Source of the DNA: CAVRQM01 sp963822705
GTDB lineage: Bacteria > Pseudomonadota > Alphaproteobacteria > Acetobacterales > Acetobacteraceae
Direction of reading: 5' to 3'
Assembly: GCA_963822705.1 (NCBI GenBank)
Contig: CAWGIX010000012.1
Span: 1-64,000 of the forward strand
DNA: 64,000 nucleotides
Below the pieces are notes generated by a model. The model was not told where the DNA came from, did no database searches, and was given only the letters and a program-made list of their open reading frames with translations. Numbering within the stretch: the stretch's first letter is position 1; the number at the start of each line of letters is the position of its first letter. This document shows, piece after piece, positions 30,654-38,168 of the stretch. The translations under genes and the position numbers were made by a program.

Positions 30654-31781
30654 TTGAGCCACGCCGCAAAACCGGTCCTGATCGCCGCGCTGTCGGGGCG
30701 CGCCTTGGCCGTGTGCGCACGTCGCGCCGGTTATGCGCCGCTGGTCGCCGACCTGTTCGGCGACCAGGATATGGCCGCGGCAGCGCAAGCCTTTGTGCGG
30801 GTCCACGGCAGCCTTTCCCGGGGTTTCTCCGCCCGGGCCCTGCATGCGGCGCTGTATCGGCTGGCGCACGACAGCGCGGCCCCGCTCGGGCTTGTCTACG
30901 GCAGCGGCTTCGAGGATCGGCCGAACCTGCTGGCCGCTCTGGCGGCCCGCCACACTTTGCTCGGAAACAGTCCGGCGGTGGTCGCGCGGTGCAAAGATCC
31001 GCGGGTGCTTGCGGCGCTCTGCGCCAGCCTGGGGGTGCCGCATCCCGAACTCGGCACGAACAGCGAACGGCACGGCTGGTTGGACAAGCGGATCGGCGGT
31101 TCCGGCGGCACGCATATCCAACCGGCTGACAGTGGCCTCGGCCGGCGCGCAAACAACTACCGACAGCGTATTGCTCCGGGCTGCCCCGTCTCCGCCCTGT
31201 TTCTTGCTGACGGCCGAAACTGCCGGGTGCTGGGTTTCTCCGAGCAGTGGGCAAACCCGGCACGAGGTGCGCCGTTCCGCTACGGCGGTGCGGTGCGCCC
31301 GGCCGGCTGTACAATTCCCGAGGCGGGCATGGCGCGCGCGGTCGCCGCACTGACCGAAGCGCTAGGTCTGGTCGGCCTCAACAGCGCGGATTTTTTGGTG
31401 ACAGGCGAGCGGTACAGCATGCTGGAGATCAACCCCCGGCCGGGAGCCAGTCTCGACGTGTCTCCAGTCCCCGAGCTTTTCCGCCTCCATCTGGACGCTT
31501 GCGCCGGCTATCTGACCAACGCCGCCGTCGTCCTGTCCGGAGCGGATGCGGCACAGGTGGTGTACGCGCCGCACCCGATCCGCCTGCCGCCAAATTTCGG
31601 GTGGCCGGCCTGGACCGCCGATCGGCAGCCGGGGCTGCGCACCGTCGCCGCCGGCGCGCCGTTCTGCACTGTGCTTGCCTCGGCGGCCGAGCCGGCCGAG
31701 GCGCGAGCGTTGGTCGATGCGCGCAGTCGGCACATGCTGGCCCAGGCTGGGCAGCATCGAGCGCGGCAGCATGCAGCCTAG
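30654..31781 (+). CDS. ATP-grasp protein of the H4MPT/methanofuran gene cluster
   Basis: A 375-residue protein read from a TTG start. It opens HAAKPVLIAALSGRALAVCA, has PLGLVYGSGFEDRPNLLAAL and ends its catalytic part with YSMLEINPRPGASLDVSPVP, the ATP-grasp metal/ATP motif. Its stop overlaps the mch start by 11 bases, which ties it to methanopterin-linked C1 metabolism. Homologous ATP-grasp genes sit next to mch and fae in methylotrophic proteobacteria and are thought to serve synthesis of H4MPT or methylofuran; the reaction is unproven. ATG or GTG alternatives upstream are blocked by stops, so TTG 30654 is preferred. Confidence 0.8.
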   Translation: MSHAAKPVLIAALSGRALAVCARRAGYAPLVADLFGDQDMAAAAQAFVRVHGSLSRGFSARALHAALYRLAHDSAAPLGLVYGSGFEDRPNLLAALAARHTLLGNSPAVVARCKDPRVLAALCASLGVPHPELGTNSERHGWLDKRIGGSGGTHIQPADSGLGRRANNYRQRIAPGCPVSALFLADGRNCRVLGFSEQWANPARGAPFRYGGAVRPAGCTIPEAGMARAVAALTEALGLVGLNSADFLVTGERYSMLEINPRPGASLDVSPVPELFRLHLDACAGYLTNAAVVLSGADAAQVVYAPHPIRLPPNFGWPAWTADRQPGLRTVAAGAPFCTVLASAAEPAEARALVDARSRHMLAQAGQHRARQHAA

Positions 31782-32730
31782 CGTCAACGGGCGCGCCTGG
31801 CAGTTGGTCCAGGAGCTTAAGCAAGAGGCCGATACACTGCGTATCGGCGTGAGCCGCGGCAGCCGGGGCGAGATGCTGCTGGATTTCGGCGCGCACCGTC
31901 CGGGCGGCGTCACGGCGGGGTTGCGGCTGGCGGAAATCTGCATGGGCGGGCTCGGCACGGTGCGCATCGTGCCCGACGCGGCCCTGCCGTCCTGGCCCTG
32001 GACCATCAGCGTGGCGTCCTCGCAGCCGGTAATCGCGTGTCTGGCGAGCCAGTATGCCGGCTGGAGCCTGTCGCACGGCGAGGGTCGGGACGCCTTCTCG
32101 GCTCTCGGTTCCGGGCCGGCGCGTGCGCTCGCGCGCAAGGAAGAGCTGTTTGCGGACCTCGGCTATGCCGATCAGGCCAGCCAGGCCGTGCTGGTGCTGG
32201 AGAGCGGCCGGCCGCCGCCGCCGGCGGTGGTCGAAAAGCTTGCGCGCGATTGCGGCATCCTGCCGGCCAGCCTGGCGGTCGCCTACGCGCCGATCCACAG
32301 TTTGGCGGGGACCGTGCAGGTCGCGGCCCGGGTACTCGAAGTCGCACTGCACAAGGCGCATGCGGTGAAATTTCCGCTGGCGCGAATCGTCGACGGGCTG
32401 GGCGCCGCGCCGCTGCCGCCGCCGCACCCGGATTTCGTGACCGCCATGGGCCGCACCAACGACGCCATCATTTTTGGCGGCCGTGTCGCGCTGTTCGTGA
32501 CCGGTGCAGCGGACGACGCACGCGCATTAGCCGAAAGACTGCCGGCTTCCGGCTCGCGCGACTACGGCCGACCCTTTGCGGAGATTTTTCGCGCCGCGAA
32601 AGGCGATTTTTACGCCATCGACCCGCTCCTGTTCAGCCCGGCCATGGCCACCGTCACCGCGCTCGACACCGGCCAGACGTTTTCCGCCGGCCGGCTCGCG
32701 CCGGACCTGCTCGACGCCTCGTTCCGCTGA
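31771..32730 (+). CDS. mch: Methenyl-H4MPT cyclohydrolase
   Basis: A 319-residue cytoplasmic enzyme that hydrolyses 5,10-methenyl-tetrahydromethanopterin to the formyl derivative in formaldehyde oxidation. Conserved stretches include DFGAHRPGGVTAGLRLAEIC, GLGTVRIVP, WTISVASSQPVIACLASQYA, GSGPARALARKEELFADLGY and AYAPIHSLAGTVQVAARVLE, followed by GRTNDAIIFGG. No frameshift is present. ATG 31771 overlaps the stop of the preceding ATP-grasp gene, and the TGA is seven bases before the orf5 start. The order mch-orf5-orf7-fae is the one described in Methylobacterium extorquens. Confidence 0.96.
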   Translation: MQPSVNGRAWQLVQELKQEADTLRIGVSRGSRGEMLLDFGAHRPGGVTAGLRLAEICMGGLGTVRIVPDAALPSWPWTISVASSQPVIACLASQYAGWSLSHGEGRDAFSALGSGPARALARKEELFADLGYADQASQAVLVLESGRPPPPAVVEKLARDCGILPASLAVAYAPIHSLAGTVQVAARVLEVALHKAHAVKFPLARIVDGLGAAPLPPPHPDFVTAMGRTNDAIIFGGRVALFVTGAADDARALAERLPASGSRDYGRPFAEIFRAAKGDFYAIDPLLFSPAMATVTALDTGQTFSAGRLAPDLLDASFR

Positions 32731-32736
32731 CCTTGT

Positions 32737-33614
32737 TTGCGCGTCGCGCTGGCGATCGACGAGCTTGACTGGCACGCAAGCGCCCTGCTCGCGGCACTTT
32801 CCGCAGCGGCCGTGGAGGTGGTCACGCTGCGCCTCGCCGACTGCGCGTTCGACGGCACCCGGCCCTGCGGCTTGGCGCTGCCGGGGTTTGAGGGAGAAAA
32901 TTTGCCGGACGGGATGCTGGTTCGCGCCATTTCCGCGGGCAGTTTCGAGGCGGTGACCCGTCGCCTGGGTGTCTTGCATGCGCTGCGCGAGCTGGGCGTC
33001 GTGGTCTGGAACGACGCCCGCGCGATCGAGCGCTGTGTCGACAAATCCGCCACCACCTTCTTGGCTTTGCGCGCCGGCTTGCCGGTGCCGCAAACCTGGG
33101 CGGTGGAGGGGTTGGATTCCGCGCGCCGGGTGGTGGCCGAGCAGGCCGGAAGCCGACTAGTGCAAAAGCCGCTTTTTGGGCAGCAGGGCAACGGGCTGCG
33201 GCTGATCGAGCCGGGGCGACGATCTGCCGCCCCCGGCTGAAATCGGCTGCGTCTACTATCTGCAGCGCTATTTGGAACCCGGCGCGGGGGGATTTTGCGA
33301 CCACCGGGTTTTCGTGGTGGCGGGCGAGGTGGCGGGCGCCATGACCAGGCGGGGCCGCGCACTGGGTCACCAACCTGCGTCAGGGTGCCCGGGCCGAGCG
33401 GCTCGCGCCGGACGCCGAGATGGCGGAGTTTGCGTTGCGGGCGGTTGCGTGCGTGGGGGCCGACTACGCCGGGGTGGATCTGCTGCGCGACCGGGACGGG
33501 AAATTGTGGCTGCTGGAGGTGAACAGCATGCCCGGCTGGCGCGGGCTGCAGCGCACGCAAAAAACCTCGGTGGCGCAGCACATCGTGGACGCCCTGGTAG
33601 CCCGGCTGCGGTGA
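32737..33614 (+). CDS. RimK-like ATP-grasp protein, methylotrophy orf5 (two frameshifts)
   Basis: About 292 residues. The TTG start at 32737 gives MRVALAIDELDWHASALLAA. ATP-grasp features follow: VWNDARAIERCVDKSATTFL, LPVPQTWAVEG and LVQKPLFGQQGNGLRLIEPG. A shift at the G4 run at 33213-33216 leads to DDLPPPAEIGCVYYLQRYLE. A second shift at about 33349-33364 leads to WVTNLRQGARAERL and the end motif LWLLEVNSMPGWRGLQ. This is the orf5 product of methylotroph C1 clusters, a RimK-type ligase thought to add glutamate or a similar group to a cofactor. The TGA overlaps the orf7 GTG. Both shifts are likely sequence errors. Confidence 0.88.
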
Positions 33615-34504
33615 CATCGCCCATCGAGGCCGCGTTTCTGGCCGCCTGCCGGCAAGAACTGGAGGCGCTGAAGCCCGGCAACGTCCACATCCACGCCGCC
33701 GGGCACGGCATGACGGTCGCGGATTTTTTTCGCAGCGCCGAAGTTTCTGCGCCTGCGCTGTGCCGTCCGGGTGCCGCCCTGGGCGCGCGGATTTTCGACG
33801 CGGTCCGCGCCACGCGGGACGCGGTGGGCCAAAATACCAATCTCGGCATCCTGCTGCTGTGCGCGCCCCTGGCCCTGGCGGCGGAGCGCGGAAAACTTGA
33901 TTTACGCGCGGCTGTCCGCGAGGTTCTGGACGCATCCAACCTCGACGATGCACGCGCCGTGTTCCAGGCGATTACGCTGGCCGCGCCGGGGGGCTTGGGC
34001 GAGGCGCCCCGCCACGACGTGCGCGGCCGGGCCACTGTGTCGTTGCGTGTGGCGATGGGAGAGGCCGCGGGGCGCGACAGCATCGCGCGCCAATGGACCA
34101 ACGATTTCGCGGACATTTTTGCCGCCGGCCTGCCGGCTTACAACAGGGCGCTGATGCGCTGGCGCGATCCGGCCTGGGCCGCGGCCGAACTGCATGTGCG
34201 CTTCATGGCGGAGTTTTTGGACAGCCATGTCGTACGCAAGCACGGCCTGGCGGAGGCCGAGCGGACCCGCGCCGAAGCGGCCCAAATCCTGATGCGTATG
34301 GAGAAGACGCAAGTTGCGGACGCCCTGGCGGAGTTCATGTCTCCCTGGGACGCATCGTTGAAGGCGAGAGGGGTGAACCCCGGCACCAGTGCCGATCTGA
34401 CAGTGGCAGCCCTGTTCGCGCATCGCCTGGCATCCATCTTGCGGGGCCCGGAAGATGATGGTTCAGTCCGGCCGGCTTACGGTCGCAATGAAGGAGGAAA
34501 TGCG
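33611..34504 (+). CDS. CitG/MdcB-like protein, methylotrophy orf7; open into fae without a stop
   Basis: About 298 residues from the GTG at 33611 (ACATCGCCC follows). It reads LEALKPGNVHIHAAGHGMTV, VGQNTNLGILLLCAPLALAA and DALAEFMSPWDASLKARGVN, then PGTSADLTVAALFAHRLASI. This is the triphosphoribosyl-dephospho-CoA synthase fold that methylotrophs carry as orf7 of the mch-fae cluster; a role in cofactor synthesis is inferred. No stop follows: the frame passes through SVRPAYGRNEGGNAV straight into Fae and ends only at 35014. A one-base change near 34446-34456 would put a TGA right after LRGP/AGPGR. The end given here is the base before the fae start. Confidence 0.8.
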
Positions 34505-35014
34505 GTGGCAACCATTACAAAAGTGTGCGTGGGCGAGTCCCTGGTCGGCGACGGCAACGAGGTGGCGCATGTCGATCTGATCATGGGTCCGCGCGGCAGT
34601 GCCGCCGAGTCGGCGTTCTGCCATGCGCTGACCAACAACAAGGACGGTTTTACCTCGTTGCTCGCCGTGGTGGCGCCGAACCTGCTCACCAAGCCGAACA
34701 CGATCCTGTTCAACAAGGTGACCATCAAGGGTGCCAAGCAGGCGGTACAGATGTTCGGCCCGGCACAGCATGCGGTCGCCAAGGCGGTGGCGGACAGCGT
34801 GGCCGAGGGCGTGATCCCGGCCGACGAGGCCGACGATTTGTTCATCTGCGTCGGCGTGTTCATTCATTGGGATGCCGCCGATGACAAGAAGATCCAGGAT
34901 TACAACTATCAGGCCACCAAGGAATTGATCGCCCGCGCCATCCGCGGCGAGCCGAAGGCGTCGGAAGTGGTGAGCAAGCGCAACACCGCAAAACATCCGT
35001 TCGCGCCAAACTGA
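34505..35014 (+). CDS. fae: Formaldehyde-activating enzyme
   Basis: A 169-residue enzyme that condenses formaldehyde with tetrahydromethanopterin to methylene-H4MPT. The GTG at 34505 has AAGGAGGA seven bases upstream. The protein opens VATITKVCVGESLVGDGNEV and continues AHVDLIMGPRGSAAESAF (active-site region with His), NNKDGFTSLLAVVAPNLLTK, VQMFGPAQHAVAKAVAD and DDLFICVGVFIHWDAADDKK. Length and sequence match classical Fae with high similarity. It is in the same open frame as orf7, but its own strong ribosome site argues for independent initiation. It ends before a hairpin at 35034-35059. It is the clearest marker of methylotrophic metabolism here. Confidence 0.97.
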   Translation: MATITKVCVGESLVGDGNEVAHVDLIMGPRGSAAESAFCHALTNNKDGFTSLLAVVAPNLLTKPNTILFNKVTIKGAKQAVQMFGPAQHAVAKAVADSVAEGVIPADEADDLFICVGVFIHWDAADDKKIQDYNYQATKELIARAIRGEPKASEVVSKRNTAKHPFAPN

Positions 35015-35033
35015 TCGCAGACCCTCACCCCGG

Positions 35034-35059
35034 CCCTCTCCCGCAGGCGCGGGAGGGGG
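35034..35059. terminator. Hairpin between convergent fae and remnant genes
   Basis: CCCTCTCCCGC and GCGGGAGGGGG pair over 11 positions (one G-T) with the loop AGGC. It lies 20 bases after the fae stop and 11 bases from the end of the minus-strand remnant at 35070. There is no T-run, so it may be a bidirectional terminator or a REP-like palindrome; the motif CTCACCCCGGCCCTCTCCCG is a widespread extragenic repeat type. Confidence 0.6.
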
Positions 35060-35069
35060 TGCGGTGATC

Positions 35070-35140
35070 TCAGCCTTTCACCGCTCCGGCGGTCAGCCCT
35101 CGAAGCACATGGCGCTGCACGGCCATGTAGAGTGCGCAAG
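35070..35140 (-). pseudogene. C-terminal scrap of a carbohydrate ABC permease (MalG type)
   Basis: The last ~21 codons before the TGA at 35070 read ALYMAVQRHVLRGLTAGAVK followed by G and stop. This is the highly conserved C-terminus of MalG-type sugar permeases (Q-R-x-x-V-x-G-L-T-A-G-A-V-K-G). Nothing of the remaining ~260 residues is present. Upstream it abuts, at about 35135-35150 and in a different frame, the N-terminal piece of a ThDP enzyme. A deletion that joined two genes is the simplest origin. Confidence 0.72.
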
Positions 35141-35263
35141 CACGCGCTCGACCCCATGCGTCTCCAGTGCGATCAGCGTGCGGCGCAGTATCGCGTCCAT
35201 GAAAAAGACATGCGACACGCCGGTCGAGGCCAGCGCGGCGGCCAGCCACGCAGAACCGTTCAT
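35135..35263 (-). pseudogene. N-terminal scrap of an acetolactate synthase-like ThDP enzyme
   Basis: ATG 35263 overlaps the stop of the hydroxyacid dehydrogenase (ATGA) and opens MNGSAWLAAALASTGVSHVF, then FMDAILRRTLIALETHGVER and VLAHS. This is the start of a thiamine-diphosphate enzyme of the acetolactate synthase/benzoylformate decarboxylase type; the next conserved block (E-K-x-A-x-x-M-A-x-G-Y-A) is absent. About 43 codons remain out of roughly 550. It then runs into the C-terminus of a sugar permease. The overlap with the dehydrogenase shows it was once a coupled operon gene. Confidence 0.7.
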
Positions 35264-36290
35264 GCCCCCGATGGTGCGGTGCTGCGCGCTGGCCGTGCCG
35301 TTGCTTCTGTGCCGCCGACCGGCGTGAGCGGGCCGTTGCCGGCGAACCAGGAGTCGATGTTGGCGATGACGCACTCGCCCATCGCACGCTGCGTCTCCTC
35401 GGTGTGGCTGGCGATGTGCGGGGTCAGCACCACGTTTGGCAGCCGCAACAGCGCCTCCGGCACATTCGGTTCGTCGTCGAATACGTCAAGTGCCGCTGCG
35501 CCGAGACGGCCCTCCTGCAGCGCCGCAACCAGCGCCGGCTCGTCCACCAGCCAGCCGCGCGCCACGTTCACGAACAGGCCACGCGGTCCCAGCGCCTCGA
35601 TCACATCCCGGCCGACGATGGGCTTGCCCGTGCCGCGCGGACCGCCCGCGGCGCACAGGAACAAAACGTCGGATTGTCGCGCGAGCGCCACCGCGTCGGC
35701 GATCCGCTCATACTGCACATCGCGCGCGATCGGATCGACATAGGCGATGCGCATGGAAAAGCCTTCGAGACGGCGCACCAGCTCCATCCCGATGCGGCCA
35801 AGCCCGATCAGACCCGCGCGCATGCCGCTGAATCTTCGACCCGGGCGATTCGCTCCCGTACCCAGCTTCCTTCGGCGACGAAGCGGTGCGCCTGCGCAAT
35901 GCGGCGGCACGCCGCCAGCGCCAAGGCGACGGCAAGGTCGGCCACGTCCTCGAACAGGACCGGCGCGGTGGTGACGACCACGCCGCGCTCACGGCAGGCG
36001 GGAAGATCCGTGGTTTCCAGGCCGACGCCATTGATGGCGCAGATTTCCAGTGCGGGCATCAGATCAAGCATTGCCCGCGGCAGTCCGGACATGCCCCCGG
36101 TGACCACGCCCCGGATGCGCCCGCCGCAGGCCCGCAGCGCGGCAACCGGATCGGCTTCAGCATGGATTGCATGGAGCAGGTATCGGCGTTGCAAATTTTC
36201 GATCACCCAGGAGGGGAGGGCGGCCAGCAAAACCAGCTCGACATCGCGCGAACCGGCTGTAGGACCCTGCCTCTTGTCGTGTGCCGCCAA
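35260..36290 (-). CDS. D-isomer-specific 2-hydroxyacid dehydrogenase (one frameshift)
   Basis: About 343 residues. The N-terminal half from ATG 36290 has LAALPSWVIENLQRRY and ALEICAINGVGLETTDLPAC, then RERGVVVTTAPVLFEDVADL. The other half, in a shifted frame, has RAGLIGLGRIGMELVRRLEG (NAD site), FVNVARGWLVDEPALVAAL with the catalytic Arg, AALDVFDDEPNVPEALL with the Glu, and NVVLTPHIASHTEETQRAMG with the His. The switch lies at about 35822-35870. It would reduce or oxidise a 2-hydroxy acid such as a glyoxylate, hydroxypyruvate or sugar-acid derivative. The final ~20 residues after NGPLTPVG extend past the usual end. Confidence 0.88.
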
Positions 36291-36502
36291 ACCGACGTCC
36301 CCGTTTTCTATTTACAATTTTCAGTCACGCTAGGTGGCCAGCGCCGGAGCTGTCAACCGTGCCGCTCGTGTTACTGCCGAGACAATTCTTCGGCTGTTTT
36401 TGTCGCGGCGCGCTTTACGTTCCGTGCTCAAGCCGGGAATGCCGTATCGTGGGGTACTGTCAAGCGGCGGGGTCCGGCCGTTCCCATCTTCGCGTCGCCG
36501 CT

Positions 36503-37375
36503 TCAGGCCGGAAAAGTCGCCTCGGCAATTCCCTTCACCCCGGCATCGATCGCGAACAGCCCGCCAGGTGCATGCTGGTCCGCCATTTCCGCCTCGCCGC
36601 GGCCCAGAATGGCGGTCGTGCAGTACAGCACGTCCATGTCGCGGCCGCCGAAAGTGACGCAGGTCGGCAGGTCGGTGGGCAGCATCACGGTCTGCATCGG
36701 CCGCCCCTGCGGATCGTAGCGGATCACTTTGCCGGTGCGGGGCAGGGTCAGCCAGTAGCAGCCGTCTACATCGACCGTGGCGCCGTCGGGCACGCCGCCG
36801 GTCTCCTCCGTGTCGATGAACACATTTCGGTCAGAAATCTCGCCCAATTCCGGCTCGAACGCCCATGCCCAGACGATGCGCCGCACGCTGTCCGCATAGT
36901 ACATCGTGCGGCTGTCCGGACTCCAGGCCAGGCCGTTGGACACATGGATGTCGGATACCATGCGCCGGCACGACAGGTCCGGATCGAGCCGGTACAGCCC
37001 GCCGCTGGAGTGCCGTCCGGCATCGTCCATCGTGCCGGCCCAAAAACGGCCCTGCCGGTCCGGCTTGCCATCGTTGAACCGGTTTTCCGCCAGATGCGAT
37101 TCCGGGTCGCAGATCGGTGAAAAGCGGCCGCTTTCCGGATCGAAAAAATGAAACCCACTGCTCATCGTCACGACCAGGCCGCCCTGGCTGCGCACCGCGA
37201 GGCACCCGAGGTCCTCAGGCGTGGCAAAAGTGCGGTCGGTGCCGGCGGCCGGATCGGTGCGGTGGATCAGCCGGCGTTTAATGTCCACCCACCATAGTAC
37301 CTGCTCGGCCACGTCCCAGAGCGGCCCTTCTCCCAGCTCCGCCCGGCTGTCCAGGATGCAGGTCACGTCATGCAT
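36503..37375 (-). CDS. SMP-30/gluconolactonase family lactonase (second copy)
   Basis: A 290-residue beta-propeller lactonase. The metal-site motifs are SRAELGEGPLWDVAEQVLWW, ENRFNDGKPDRQGRFWAGTM, HVSNGLAWSPDSRTMYYADS and GGVPDGATVDVDGCYWLTLP. ATG 37375 gives MHDVTCILDSRAEL and overlaps the 3' end of the SDR gene by eight bases. It is related to, but clearly different from, the copy at 22785. Together with the SDR it could oxidise a sugar to a lactone and hydrolyse it. About 210 bases of unassigned DNA of lower GC separate it from the dehydrogenase downstream. Confidence 0.92.
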   Translation of the reverse strand: MHDVTCILDSRAELGEGPLWDVAEQVLWWVDIKRRLIHRTDPAAGTDRTFATPEDLGCLAVRSQGGLVVTMSSGFHFFDPESGRFSPICDPESHLAENRFNDGKPDRQGRFWAGTMDDAGRHSSGGLYRLDPDLSCRRMVSDIHVSNGLAWSPDSRTMYYADSVRRIVWAWAFEPELGEISDRNVFIDTEETGGVPDGATVDVDGCYWLTLPRTGKVIRYDPQGRPMQTVMLPTDLPTCVTFGGRDMDVLYCTTAILGRGEAEMADQHAPGGLFAIDAGVKGIAEATFPA

Positions 37376-38168
37376 GTGCGGCCGTCTCCTCGATGTTGAA
37401 CCCGGCGGTCCAGCCGCCATCCACCACCAGCGTGTGGCCGTTGATCGCGGCACTGGCGGGGCTGCACAGGAACAGTGCCGCCTGGGCGATCTCGCCGGGC
37501 ATGCCGGGGCGGCCCAGCGGCACGTGCTGCATCAGCCGGCTGGCGCGGTTGTGGAATATCGCCTGCGGGTCGTAGAACAGGCGACCGGTCCCCTCAACCT
37601 GGATCGAGCCCGGCGCGATGGCGTTCACCGCGATGCCGGCCGGCCCCAACTCCAGCGCCATCGCGCGAGTCAGGTGAATGACCCCCGCCTTGGCCGCGTT
37701 GAACGCCGATTGCAGGCGCAGCGCCACCAGCCCGACGATAGACGCGATGTTGACGATCCGCCCGCCGCCCTGCGTGCGCATCGCCGCCACCGCGCTGCGG
37801 CTGACCAGAAACGTGCCGTCCAGATCGGTGCGCACAAGCCGGTTCCATTCTTCCACCGGAAATGCGTCGATATCGACCCGGTGCGCCAGCGTATTCACTC
37901 CGGCATTGTTCACCAAGGCGTCGATGCGCCCCCAGGCGTGCAGCATTTTTCCGATGCCGCGCTCGACCTGGGATTGCTCGCGGATGTCCATGCCGATCGC
38001 CAGTGCATCGCCGCCCATCCGCTCCGCCTGTGCGACAGCGCCCGCCTCGTTGATGTCCGCCAGGGCGACTTTGGCCCCGTTGGCTGCCAAAGTTTCCGCG
38101 ATGGCGGCGCCGATGCCCTGCGCGGCCCCCGTCACCAGGATGGCGGCGCCGCGCAGCTCCGCCTTCAT
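37368..38168 (-). CDS. Short-chain dehydrogenase/reductase (classical SDR)
   Basis: A 266-residue NAD(P)-dependent oxidoreductase. It has AAILVTGAAQGIGAAIAETL (TGxxxGIG cofactor motif), DALVNNAGVNTLA (NNAG), IVNIASIVGLVALRLQSAFN with the Ser, and a position where the usual YxxxK reads FNAAKAG, so tyrosine appears replaced by phenylalanine. GINVNAIAPGSI-type text is present as IAVNAIAPGSIQVEG, and the C-terminus is INGHTLVVDGGWTAGFN. The ATG overlaps the E1 fusion stop by four bases. A Tyr-to-Phe change would lower normal SDR catalysis; this could also be a base error. The substrate is probably a sugar or sugar acid. Confidence 0.88.
   Translation of the reverse strand: MKAELRGAAILVTGAAQGIGAAIAETLAANGAKVALADINEAGAVAQAERMGGDALAIGMDIREQSQVERGIGKMLHAWGRIDALVNNAGVNTLAHRVDIDAFPVEEWNRLVRTDLDGTFLVSRSAVAAMRTQGGGRIVNIASIVGLVALRLQSAFNAAKAGVIHLTRAMALELGPAGIAVNAIAPGSIQVEGTGRLFYDPQAIFHNRASRLMQHVPLGRPGMPGEIAQAALFLCSPASAAINGHTLVVDGGWTAGFNIEETAAHA

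Noticed and set aside
28824..31121. Large minus-strand open frame over the EF-G-like gene
   Set aside because: It is in a wrong frame relative to the EF-G-like motifs and its residue composition is repetitive Arg/Gly/Ala.
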